Source: Hanleya hanleyi (Eukaryota; Mollusca; Polyplacophora; Lepidopleurida; Hanleyidae). From it: a stretch of 64,000 nucleotides of DNA. The translations under genes and the position numbers were made by a program. Below are positions 52,624 through 62,595 of the stretch, piece after piece. The DNA is taken from assembly GCA_036873755.1 (NCBI GenBank), contig JAVTVY010036974.1:92702-156701 (forward strand). Direction: 5' to 3'. The stretch's first letter is position 1. Each line of letters starts with the position of its first letter. The notes beneath the pieces were generated by a model. The model made no database searches, had not been told where the DNA came from, and saw nothing but the letters and a program-made list of their open reading frames with translations.

Positions 52624-53442
52624 ATGTCGTGTACATGTACGTTCTGTCAGAGAACATTCTCTCGTCGCGATAGTATGCTCAGGCACATTCAAGGCAAACA
52701 CAACCAAGAGACACCGCCGAGTCCCGCTATAGGTCCAACAAGTGCAGTAGAGCATCCCTATACGATGACGGTGAGCGGCTTTACGGCATGTGGAAAGACG
52801 TCCTGGGTAATGAAGTTCTTAGAGGAAGGTGTGGCAACCCCAGCTCCGACACGTGTTGTTTGGTGTTATAGCCAATGGCAGCCCGCCTACGAAACTACGC
52901 GATTACAGAATGTGAGTTTCGTCCCAGGGATTCCTCACGACATAGACGAACCGTATTACTTTGACCCCGAGCAGACCAACGTGGTAGTGCTAGATGATCT
53001 GATGAGTGCGGCAGAGGACAATTCGAAAATCGCCGACCTATTCACCAAAGGGTCCCATCATCGCAATCTGTCCGTCATCTATTTGACCCAGAATCTCTTT
53101 CCTCAAGGGAAGGCGTCCAGAGATATTGCCTTGAACTGCCAATACTTTGTGTTGTTCTCCAACCCCATCGACAGAGCACAAATTCGTGTGTTTGGTAGTC
53201 GAATTTATCCTCAGAACATCGACCATTTCATGCAGGCGTTTCAAGAAGCGACAAGTCGTCCGCGGCTCCCCCAGCGTGGGTATGATGTAACATTGGGGAA
53301 AATAAACTATATGAAAAAACTTCTTGTTGTTGTTGTTCTCTCATGTGTCATCCTTGTTGTTGTTGTTGTTGTTCTCTCTCCGGTCTATATCATGGCGTCA
53401 AGGCGTTATGTTAGAGCGTTAAGGCGTAACTACGAGCGTTGA
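52624..53442 (+). CDS. C2H2-ATPase, E3 right arm, chimeric C-terminus
   Basis: Same protein as the left copy with the finger, Walker A (GFTACGKTS, so G-x4-GKT is kept), Walker B VVVLDDLM and YLTQNLF all present in one open frame to residue about 213 (SRP). There the 1.5-kb deletion joins it to the hairpin and repeat region, adding about 59 foreign codons that include LLVVVVLSCVILVVVVVVLS encoded by a GTT microsatellite, an accidental hydrophobic span. The C-terminal GYLLFLDLK...FPGE-equivalent part is missing. Nucleotide binding may survive; packaging function is doubtful. Confidence 0.8.
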   Translation: MSCTCTFCQRTFSRRDSMLRHIQGKHNQETPPSPAIGPTSAVEHPYTMTVSGFTACGKTSWVMKFLEEGVATPAPTRVVWCYSQWQPAYETTRLQNVSFVPGIPHDIDEPYYFDPEQTNVVVLDDLMSAAEDNSKIADLFTKGSHHRNLSVIYLTQNLFPQGKASRDIALNCQYFVLFSNPIDRAQIRVFGSRIYPQNIDHFMQAFQEATSRPRLPQRGYDVTLGKINYMKKLLVVVVLSCVILVVVVVVLSPVYIMASRRYVRALRRNYER

Positions 53443-53560
53443 CGGGCGTCACTGCATTTCGAAGAATTAGTGACAATTCCATGGAATATCTAGAAAATCA
53501 GAACTTCTGAGCTATTTCACCAGGGCGTTGAAGCGTTAAGCTTGGCGTTGGCGGGCGTTG
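53385..53560. repeat. AACGCC iteron module, right arm
   Basis: Inverted counterpart of 49690-49880: GGCGTTATGTTAGAGCGTTAAGGCG and GGCGTTGAAGCGTTAAGC words around CTTCTGAGCTATTTCACC. Confidence 0.65.
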
Positions 53561-54340
53561 CTACAAGATGACACCTCATACGACGCATTCGGACCAAGGA
53601 TGGTCCCTCTCTACATCAAATACCTTCCTTCACTGCCCCAAAATGTCCACTTTGGCTACTACTCGTACTGATGACGTCCCCAGTGAAGTGACAGATGACG
53701 TGAACATCCCTCAAATCGGAGTCTACACCCCAAGAGCTACAAAATGACACCTCACACGACGCATTCGGACCAAGGATGGTCCCTCTCTATACCAAATACC
53801 TTCCTTCACTGCCCCAAAATGTCCACTTTCGCTACTACTCGTACCGATGACGTCACCGATGACGTCACAGATGGCGTGGACATCCCTCAAATCGAAGTCT
53901 ACACCCCGAGAGCTACAACATGACACCTTCCTGTACGCATTGAACCAAGGATGGTCCATCTCTACCCCAAATACCTTCCTGTACTGCCCCAAAATGACCA
54001 CTGTACTTACTACAACCAACTGCGCATGCGCAGATTGACGCGACTTGCACTTAAAAACACACCATTCTGACTCTAACCCACACAAGCTTCACTTTGACAC
54101 CTTCCACGACCCATTCGGACCCATAGTGGTCCATCTCTACCCCAAACACACACCCACATACCCCCCAACATGCCCGCTTTCTATACTTCGGGCAGACTGC
54201 GCAGAACCATTAGTCCAGTGGGATGCTCCTCCACGAGAGCTTCAAAATAAGACCTCATACGACATCATAGGATCATTAGGGGCTCACCTAGACCCCAAAA
54301 CGTCCACTCCGTATGGGCCTATACCCCCATAGCCATGCAG
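53561..54340. repeat. E3 right-arm CRE-rich repeats and NRF1-like site
   Basis: Mirror of 48930-49690: three 179-bp units, TGACGTCA pair near 53850-53870, TGCGCATGCGCA at 54021-54032. Confidence 0.7.
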
Positions 54341-55907
54341 TATAGGCCTATGGGCCTACCCAGGCCTCGGTGAACTTTTCCAAAAATTTCACCGTTTCGC
54401 TCCGCGACCCTTCCCATCGTGTTCTAAATGACGAGACGTGAAAAACAAATCCAAACAGCCCATATCACAATGAACGTGTGTGAATTTCCAAGGTTGAACC
54501 TATACCCCCATATAGCCAGTATGGGACTATATGGGCTATATGGTACTTTTCCAAAAATGTCACCGTTGCGCTCCGAGACCCTTCCCATCGTGTTCTAAAT
54601 GACTAGACGTGAAAAACAAATCCAAGCAACCCATATCACAATGAACGTGTGTGAATTTCCCAGGTTGAACCTATACCCCCATATAGCCAGCCTATAGGCC
54701 TGTATACAGGCCTACCCGGTACTTTTCCCCAAAATTTCACCGATTCGCTCCGGGACCCTTCCCATTGTCATTTTCTTGGCGAGACGAGAAAAACGAGACC
54801 CCACAAGCCATAGTAAAGCCCCCCCCCAAAAAATTTGATCTCCCCTCCCCCCATACAGGCATTTTCCCTTATATTGTATAATAGACCCCTATTGTAGGGG
54901 TAAAGTCCGTGTTCCGCTTTTTACAGTTTCGGGAAACAATCCTAATTTTACATGCACTCACCCCATTGACTTGATAGGCAGGCCTCGATAAGCCCGGGGA
55001 CCAATATTAGCCCTTTTGGCTAGAGGTGATAGAGGTTTTCCCCTATTTTAGGGGTAAAGTCCGTATTCCGCTTTTTATAGTTTCGGGAAAAAATCCTAAT
55101 TTTACATGCACCCACCCCATTGACTGGATAGGCAGGCCCCGATAAGCCCGGGGACCAATATTAGCCCTTTTGGCTAGGGTTGATAGGGATGTTTCTCCTA
55201 TTTTAGGGGTAAAGTCCGTATTCCGCTTTTTATAGTTTCGAAAAAAAAATCCTAATTTTACATGCACCCACCCCATTGACTTGATAGGCAGGCCCCGATA
55301 AGCCCGGGGACCAATATTAGCCCTTTTGGCTAGAGGTGATAGAGGTTTTCCCCTATTTTAGGGGTAAAGTCCGTATTCCGCTTTTTATAGTTTCGGGAAA
55401 AAATCCTAATTTTACATGCACCCACCCCATTGACTGGATAGGCAGGTCCCAATAAGCCCGGGGACCGATATTAGCCCTTTTGGCTAGGGTTGATAGGTGT
55501 TTTCCCCTATTTTAGGGATAAAGTCCGTGTTCCGCTTTTTATAGTTTCGGGAAAAATCCTAATTTTACATGCACCCACCCATGACTGGATGCCCCTTCAC
55601 GAATGCTTCACTTTGATACCTCACTCGACCCAATCGGACCATGCAGCGTATTTGAAGTCTAGGGACTACTTTTTCTCCGCGGAAGCTTTTTCCCGCGACC
55701 GCATCACCGCCAGAACGCATCACCGCGGAAGAATAATCGTGATGACGTCATCAGTTTATGTGTACTTTCCGCATGTTGAAAAGTTCCCACCAAGAGCTCT
55801 GCCACATACCCCACCCGTAGAGAGCCTCACAAAGTTCCCCCTTAAATTTTACCCGGGGGAACAAATAAGTAGGTCAATATGAGTTTAAATGCCGTGGACA
55901 TACTACT
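54341..55907. repeat. E3 right terminal region
   Basis: Mirror of 47499-48930: three units with CACGTGTGTGAATTTCC-like segments, then five TATA-bearing units of about 160 bp (54890-55570; the left arm has four), the 70-bp E2-shared module (55560-55640), the CCGCGG/GATGCGG blocks (55660-55735) and the terminus. Confidence 0.85.
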
Positions 55908-55913
55908 ACGGTT

Positions 55914-56335
55914 TGTGTTCCGTTATGAGGACTTGAAAAGAATTTCGCTGTCAAATAATCAATTATTGCTGCTCTCTCTATTAATCCTTATTATTGTCGG
56001 TCTACCTACAAGACTAGGCTAGTCTACTTCACTGATAGAAGCCTAGCAACACAAAAGGTTATTCTAGGTATTATTATTGCCCCGTCGATGGAGCAATATA
56101 AGTAATGAAACGAAAGAATGTACATTAGAACCACATAATAAATCACAGCATCGATTTTGACAATAATTATAACCTATGATGCAAATTTAGGAGGAAACAC
56201 ACATATCAGTCTAAACTGCCAAGTTCAAGAAGACGAATCAGGAAATGTACGCGAATAAATCATGTATATAGCTTTCATCCTAAAGTTAAAATCGGCATAT
56301 ATTAAGGGCGAGAGAGAGAATTAGATTTAACGTCT
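55914..56335. other. no recognisable feature
   Basis: Unique-looking flank of E3; no gene seen. Confidence 0.4.
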
Positions 56336-56685
56336 CGTTCAGCAATATGTCAGCTATTACAGAGACGAGTGTGAGGTTGAGAATCGTTCAGCAATATGTC
56401 AGCTATTACAGAGACGTGTGTGAGGTTGAGAATCGTTCAGCAATATGTCAGCTATTACAGAGACGTGTGTGAGGTTGAGAATCGTTCAGCAATATGTCAG
56501 CTATTACAGAGACGAGTGTGAGGTTGAGAATCGTTCAGCAATATGTCAGCTATTACAGAGACGAGTGTGAGGTTGAGAATCGTTCAGCAATATGTCAGCT
56601 ATTACAGAGACGAGTGTGAGGTTGAGAATCGTTCAGCAATATGTCAGTTATTACAGAGAGACGAGTGTGAGGTTGAGAAGGCCCT
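56336..56685. repeat. 49-bp minisatellite, seven copies
   Basis: Unit CGTTCAGCAATATGTCAGCT...GAGGTTGAGAAT starting at 56336, with repeats every 49 bp (AGCAATATGT at 56341, 56390, 56439 and so on to 56635). Copies differ by a G/T at GACGAGTG and one AG insertion. Confidence 0.95.
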
Positions 56686-58438
56686 GAGATCAAACATATC
56701 CACGTAACGCTAATAACATGAGTTTAACGATCATGGTTACGATTTATAGAGATATTCTAATGGTTGTAATCCATACAAGTATGGCCAGCTGGCTTGAGTA
56801 ACTGAATTATCAACTTCATGATCATTATCATAAACAGCAGCATCACTAACATCACCAGTCATCATAACTGGGAAGCTTGACAAGCTCGCCTTATGAAGAA
56901 TGCAGACCAATATATTAAGGTGTATCGATAGATTGAATCATTAATAAGAATGATATAGAAATACATATACAGGTACGCGTAACCCACTTTTTGCGAGGAA
57001 GTATTTTATCTGTTGACATTTTGAGGTAGTCCCCAATTGACGTCATACAGTTGGAACTTAGACGCTGCTATTATTGTTAAGTTTTATACGGTAAAGTTTT
57101 GCAGGATTACAGTGAGTGAGTGAGTGAGTGAGTGAGTGAGTACGTGTATAATTTTCCGTTACTTTCAATGATTTAGCCTACATGTGACAGGGCAGTACCA
57201 TTAATGCCAATGCCAATTTCTTATAATGCTGCCTCCATGCAGACATGATAACCTATCCAGCCGCATTATCCTTACAGAGGGTCAACCAGTCATTCATCTA
57301 TATTTGAGCGCTAAGAGAGAAAGTTCCATTTTTTTGGTATGATTGACAACTGTTTCTCATCCACTTTTCATTTGTTTTCTCACAGACTGATCTCCCATCG
57401 TTGGTGCTTTGATCTGCAGGTTGGAAATGAGCAAGATAATGTAAAACATCAATTTTCCTCTCATCCCAGCATGCTTATTCATGGAGAAACCCAGTGATTT
57501 AAAAAAAAATAGCTTTCATAAAATTTTCATTGATTGTATTTTAAATTGCTCGATTTTGGAAAAAATGACATCGTATGAAATCATCTCATCGCGTAACAAC
57601 AACAACAACAACAACAACAGGTGCATTTTCAATGAACCTGCGTTCATAAGTAGGTTAAATATGAACATTTTAAAAACGATACTCTTTATTTTTTATAACT
57701 TTTTTCAGTTTCACCAGCAGAAACTATCAATATACAGAAGTATACACAATAAACTACTGGAGATATACGAGGCTGAATGCAAATGATTACAGCCCCTGTT
57801 TTAGCCTAACAGCAGCTCTTGCCAAATATTTCTACAGTAGTTAAAGCGCCAGTCACACTTTCACTAAGTAGGCCTATATACCCTCGGTAACTGAAAATCG
57901 ATGGGTTTCGATCATGGATCAGGGGTTGACTCCTCCGGCACTTTGCTGTAATATGCCAGTGGTCTCCAGATAGTTAAGGAGAGCTTCGGTGATCTTCTAT
58001 CTTTCTGTTGGGTATGGGTCTTTCCCATATAATAACCAATGAAATCCATATGAGAACACCCTGTGGGAAAGTTCATCCCATATACGTATACGAGATCAGC
58101 GCGTGACGCGCACTAGCCAATCAGAAGTAATGCCGGACTACTTTCGTATTTTCATGAATGAAATGTGTAGGTCAAATATACTACGCCTATTTTTTAGTAA
58201 CATTTGCTATCGTCTGCTTTACACAATTATGAGAATACCGATAATTGATGGATTAATATGTCGATGGACAGAGACATCAACTTGAATTTCTTGAAACCTG
58301 GCGATAGTGTGTGGGTAAAGAAATCCAGCCAGAAGGCAGTTGGAACATTCGTAAAACGGCACAAACCACTGGGAACATTTACTTTGTTCCGTGTCACGAT
58401 GGATTCAGGCCAAATGATTATTATTATTATTATTAAAA
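56686..58438. other. no gene; two microsatellites
   Basis: GTGA/AGTG repeat at 57108-57140 and AAC repeat at 57596-57620. A frame at 58258-58464 (NFLKPGDSVWVKKSSQ) hints at a mobile-element fragment but ends in an ATT microsatellite; not assigned. Confidence 0.4.
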
Positions 58439-59250
58439 TTACGAGCCAAACAAATCCAACTTAAGAAGGATGGAAAGGGCAACAAACCGTGTAAGTCAGA
58501 GCCGATCACCGACGATGAAATCTCCAAGTTGTACGAAACCGGCCATCAGCTCGGACGAAGTACCCCAGACAGCGTTTTAAATACTCTGTGGCTCAACAAC
58601 ACCACCCATTTTGGCCTCCGTGCCGTGAAGGAACATCGTCAATTGCAGTGGGGAGATGTTACACTCGAGACAGATTCTGTAGGTCGAGAATTTCTCGAGT
58701 ATTCGTGTGAACGGCAGACCAAGACCCGTACTGGCGCAAACCCGCGAGACACTCGCACTGTAAATCCTCGAATTTATTCCACTCAGTTTGACCGCTGTCC
58801 CGTGACCCTGTACAAGTTTTACGCAGAGAAACGTCCAGAATATACCAAGAGTGCAGATTCTCCGTTTTACATTGCACCAAAATGTAAAAATCCACGTGGA
58901 AATGAAGTATGGTACAAAAATCAGTGCGTTGGCGAAAATAAAATTGCCGCCATTATGAGATCCATGAAAACGGCAGCCGGCCTCTGGAACAGAAGAAAAT
59001 CACCAACACGAGTGCGCGAAAATATGTTGCACAGAAACTTGTCAACAGTAAAGTTCCTCCCACAGAAGTCATGCAGATAACAGGCCACAAAAACGTCCAG
59101 TCTATCCTGAATTATTCTTCTCTTTCGGAGCAGCGACAAATGGAAATTTGTGGCATTATCGATACACCAACACCAACGGATGCCATCTGCCTATCGTCCT
59201 CGCAGCGTGTCTCTACATGCAGTTCAGCCTCGGCCGCTGCCACCTCCCTC
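58439..59250 (+). pseudogene. Crypton-like (DUF3504) tyrosine recombinase, frameshifted
   Basis: Frame 58439-58985 contains STPDSVLNTLWLNNTTHFGLR (first catalytic-Arg region) and QWGDVTL, then FYIAPK. A shift near 58984 leads to KKITNTSARKY...PPTEVMQITGHKNVQSILNY, the second box (Arg, His of GHK, and the nucleophile-type Tyr in LNYS). In the family the residue before SARK is usually His; here it is Thr. The family derives from Crypton elements and is common in marine invertebrates. Frameshift and the His change indicate a dead copy. Confidence 0.7.
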
Positions 59251-59765
59251 AGTTTCGCAGGTGAAGAATCCCATGACCTCCAAACATATTCATCCATGGG
59301 TCCCTTGTTTAGTGGTTGTGCTATTTCAGGTGGAACAATAAATATCAATTTCTCCCTACCTCACTTTCCGACTGGCGAAAAACGTCCTAGACTGTCGAGT
59401 GATTAAACTCTGGAAACCCGCGCTTTCAGCTTCAACTTTCAAGTTCAGTTCATTTCAGTCACGAGTTACATTGTGGACTTGACTCTTTCGTCAAACTGTA
59501 ATGCTTTTACTCCTTGGCCAAGGCGAACTGAATTTATTCAACTGCTAAATTCGATAAATTTACTGTTTATAATGATTTCTAAACTGGGAACTCTCTCTTG
59601 CTGCGTAATAATCTTGCTGCGTAATAAACCTTGTGCCTGTTCACCCTACGTAATGTATATAACTGCGCAGTAAAATTGTAAACAAACCGTCAGCTGAAAA
59701 TCTTTGTTGTGCTTTGTTGGCAATATTTTCGGCTAAAAAAATTATATGGGAAAAAGAATCCCAAA
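59251..59765. other. no recognisable feature
   Basis: Serine-rich tail of the recombinase frame continues to about 59406; nothing else supported. Confidence 0.35.
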
Positions 59766-59891
59766 TAACTTGATGCTGAGATGAAATTTCCCACTCTCGA
59801 GAAGGAAAAATCATCCCGACCTCGCCTAACGGCTCGGTCGGGATGATTTTTCCTTCTCTCGAGTGGGAAATTTCATCTCAGCATCAAGTTA
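59766..59891. mobile_element. 56-bp stem hairpin (foldback MITE)
   Basis: Arms 59766-59821 and 59836-59891 are almost perfectly inverted around a 14-nt loop (TCGCCTAACGGCTC). Outer bases AAGTTA/TAACTT and a nearby ATGGGA-type flank fit a very short foldback element. Confidence 0.75.
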
Positions 59892-60085
59892 TATGGGATC
59901 CTCTTAGTCTTCCCTGTTAAAATTCATGCACAATTCTGGTGTGAAGTGTATCCCAGTCCTACAGAATATTTAGATCATATCCCATGTTTTTTCCATAGTA
60001 TAGACCACTTCCCTAATCAGTGTGTGATATAGGAAAATAAAACCTAGCCGGGTTAATAGAAAACAAACTTAACACTTTTCCTTTT

Positions 60086-60406
60086 ACACTCGTCTTCGAT
60101 CCTCTTTTTTATGACAAAAGAGATGATTACAATTTCGACATCGTAAACTATCCCTTTCTGGACAGTAATATTCCAGTGGGACCTGCATATGGCGTATACA
60201 TATCTCGCTTAGTAGCATTTGCTGGATCCTGTGTTAAATGTGACGATTTTAATCAACGTCACAAAACATTGTTGCAGAAACTTATAAAACAGGGCTATTC
60301 CACCAAGCGCCCCCACTCAAAGTTTCTCAAATTTGGCGATACATATCGCATGCTGATAGCAAAATACGAACGTAGCGTGCAAGATCTATGGCACTACGTT
60401 TCGTAA
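60086..60406 (+). pseudogene. retroelement reverse-transcriptase C-terminal fragment
   Basis: Open frame reading LFYDKRDDYNFDIVNYPFLDSNIP...PAYGVYISRLVAFA...DDFNQRHKTLLQKLIKQGY. This pattern is known to me from reverse-transcriptase-type proteins repeated in amphioxus, coral and mollusc genomes; element class uncertain. No catalytic region retained. Confidence 0.55.
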
Positions 60407-60811
60407 CTTGTGTCTAATTCCGCTTAACCCGGGGCTAGGGGCCGTATGAACCCATGTACTTCAAGATCCTCATGGTACTCATATGAACAGTCACAATCAA
60501 AGCGTGACTGAGATACATCATTCTTTAGATGACGACTTTACAACGAATATTATGGATTAAGAATACTGATCAGCGATACGGATTTGATATTTTTGGGACA
60601 TCATGATGTCTTGCCGGCATCATTCAAAAAACTGTTGACCGCTTCTCTCTTGCAGGAAACAAGCCTATGTTTATGTATAATATGATTGTCTTTTTGAATT
60701 TGGTGCTAATACTGTTATATGGAATATGGAATAGGTCTTTGGATTATGGACGCGGATATTCTCTAATGGACGACGGCTGGATTATGAATGACGGACTAGA
60801 CGCTTGTAACG
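60407..60811. other. no recognisable feature
   Basis: No gene or repeat end supported. Confidence 0.35.
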
Positions 60812-61300
60812 TTACATAGGGAACCATTTCTGTCTGCTGTAACTGACATGACGTCAACACGCATGGATCTGATAAAGGTGTAGAAAAAAATATATCATCT
60901 CGGTGCCATTAAAAATACTTGCAAGAGGCTAACATGACGCAAATTCATTTCTGCTATCTGTATGCTACTTGAATAAATTAGGTTAACCTTTTAATCAACA
61001 GCTTGGAACTATGCAAATGGTTCCTGCCAATTGTCAACAAGTATTCCACGTCAATTGTCAACATTTGTTCTGGCCGGGTTAATAGATAATAAACGGCAAC
61101 GTTATTGAGACCATTTCTGCCTAGTGTAACTCACATGACGTGAAGACGAATAGATTTGCTAACGCTGTGAAAACCCAAGATTATCTCGATGCCACAAAAA
61201 AAATACTCTGCAAGAGACTAAAATGCAAATTAATTTAAACTTTCTGTGTATGCTACTTGAATAAATTAGGTATATCTTTTAATTAACAGCAGGGGTATCT
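60812..61300. repeat. two-copy direct repeat
   Basis: The segment with ACCATTTCTG-CT-GTGTAACT-ACATGACGT ... TGCTACTTGAATAAATTAGGT ... TTAA-CAACAGC occurs at about 60820-61005 and 61110-61295, separated by CAATTGTCAA-rich sequence. Confidence 0.7.
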
Positions 61301-61887
61301 TCAATTGTCAATCATTGTTCAGCTCAACGACAACAATTGTTCATGCCAAATGCCAGTCATTATTCATGCCAATTGTCAATAAATCACCATCGACACTTAT
61401 CCTGTAAAAACTGAAATGTTCACTTTGTGACTAATATCTCGTCTATGTCGTCGAAGAAAAAAATCGCTTCAAAATTGTAACACATTTAGTTGTCTTGGTC
61501 ACTTATCTAAAGATATACTTGCTGACGCTTGTCTGCATTGTCGATAAGCGTGTGTCGCACGGGATAATTTAGAAGGGCATTGTGCTAGAAACACCAAATT
61601 AAACGCGGTGGTGATAACGATGCCGGTGTGACGGAAACGGTGGCCCGATGCATCCAGTGTCCGGGGGACACTCGCGTCTAGACGTAAGTGTCCCAAGACA
61701 CTAAGACCTGGATTTAATTGTCCGTCGGGCATTCAGGTCTGGATTTGCAGGTCCTGGGACACCGGCTTCCAGGAGACGAAAGTCCTAACCTGGAGCCCAG
61801 TGTCCGCCTCGATTACTACTTCCGATTTTCCATCCAGTTTACACGTGAACATGTTTACCAGAGAGTAGTATAGAAAGGGGAGTTACG
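61301..61887. other. no gene; GTCC-rich stretch
   Basis: Several CAATTGTCAA words (61310-61380). Bases 61650-61760 repeat GTCC-GGGACAC-type words. Nothing else. Confidence 0.35.
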
Positions 61888-62128
61888 GCATTATTGACCT
61901 ATTTCCGACAGGTGGCGCCAATAGATCATTTCCGTCTGACCTTTGTGAAGTCACTTCCGGTTCCGGTCATGTGACATAAAGTGACCTTTAACCCTGCGCA
62001 TGATTTCCGCTATTGTGCGCATGTCCACTATTGTGCACTTCCGATCACGTGACCGGAACCGATAGTGACCTCACAAAGGTCAGCCGGAAGTGACGTGTTG
62101 ACGTCACCGGTTGTAAGTAGGTCAATAA
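61888..62128. mobile_element. 240-bp inverted-repeat MITE with ETS/CRE-like motifs
   Basis: Ends TATTGACCTA (61888) and TAGGTCAATA (62119-62128); inside, paired CCGGTTCCGGTCA/TGACCGGAACCG and GACCTTTGTGA/TCACAAAGGTC arms form a long imperfect hairpin. Confidence 0.7.
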
Positions 62129-62591
62129 CGCGCTAAGCCCCCCCCCCCTCTCTCTGTCTCTCCCTCCTACCCAGGAGGTGGGTGAGGACGAAAATGAAAT
62201 GAAAAAAAACAAGATAATTTTAACAGAAAATCTTGAAATTTATGCTAAGAAATAGCCAGGTAAGACTGCATCACACCTAAGGGCTTTTCCTCGTGATTTT
62301 TTGGCCTCTTTGCTTGTCCGGTGGGAGCGTGTTCACTACAATGAAGAATACAACATATTGGCGAGCATACGTTACAACATAAAAATGAGAAATAACAAGC
62401 TCTTCTGTATCTATGAATGCAAGTCGCGATATGTAATTGTTCTATAAAGGTGTGGAAGCTGCCATTCAGTGGGGTAACTAGGCCACTACTTGTATTCTTT
62501 TAACGGCATATTCCGTGGGTCTTCCAAAGACGGGGTCAAATTTGCATGTTTTCTATATATCTTGGACTATTTCATGCAAACAATTCCTTGT
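62129..62591. other. no recognisable feature
   Basis: A poly-C/TCTC stretch at 62139-62170. No gene. Confidence 0.35.
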
Positions 62592-62595
62592 TTAA

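Larger units (their letters stand above)
47499..55907. mobile_element. E3: near-palindromic Polinton-like element with intact target duplication
   Basis: Starts AGTAGTATGTCCACGG and ends CCGTGGACATACTACT. The 6-bp direct repeat ACGGTT lies at 47493-47498 and 55908-55913. Polintons insert with 6-bp duplications and AG-starting ends. The left arm (47499-52351) and right arm (52374-55907) are inverted copies joined by a 22-nt spacer. Each arm carries a C2H2-ATPase gene; the left arm also has a 101-codon gene and a second C2H2 gene. The right arm lost the equivalent of 49962-51466. No integrase, capsid or polymerase, so it must be mobilised in trans. Subterminal repeats are shared with E1 and E2. 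Confidence 0.9.

Noticed and set aside
56336..56685. CRISPR array
   Set aside because: The 49-bp units are contiguous with no unique spacers, and the DNA is eukaryotic; it is a minisatellite.
57481..57786. 101-residue coding gene
   Set aside because: Asn run is an AAC microsatellite and the rest is AT-driven low complexity.
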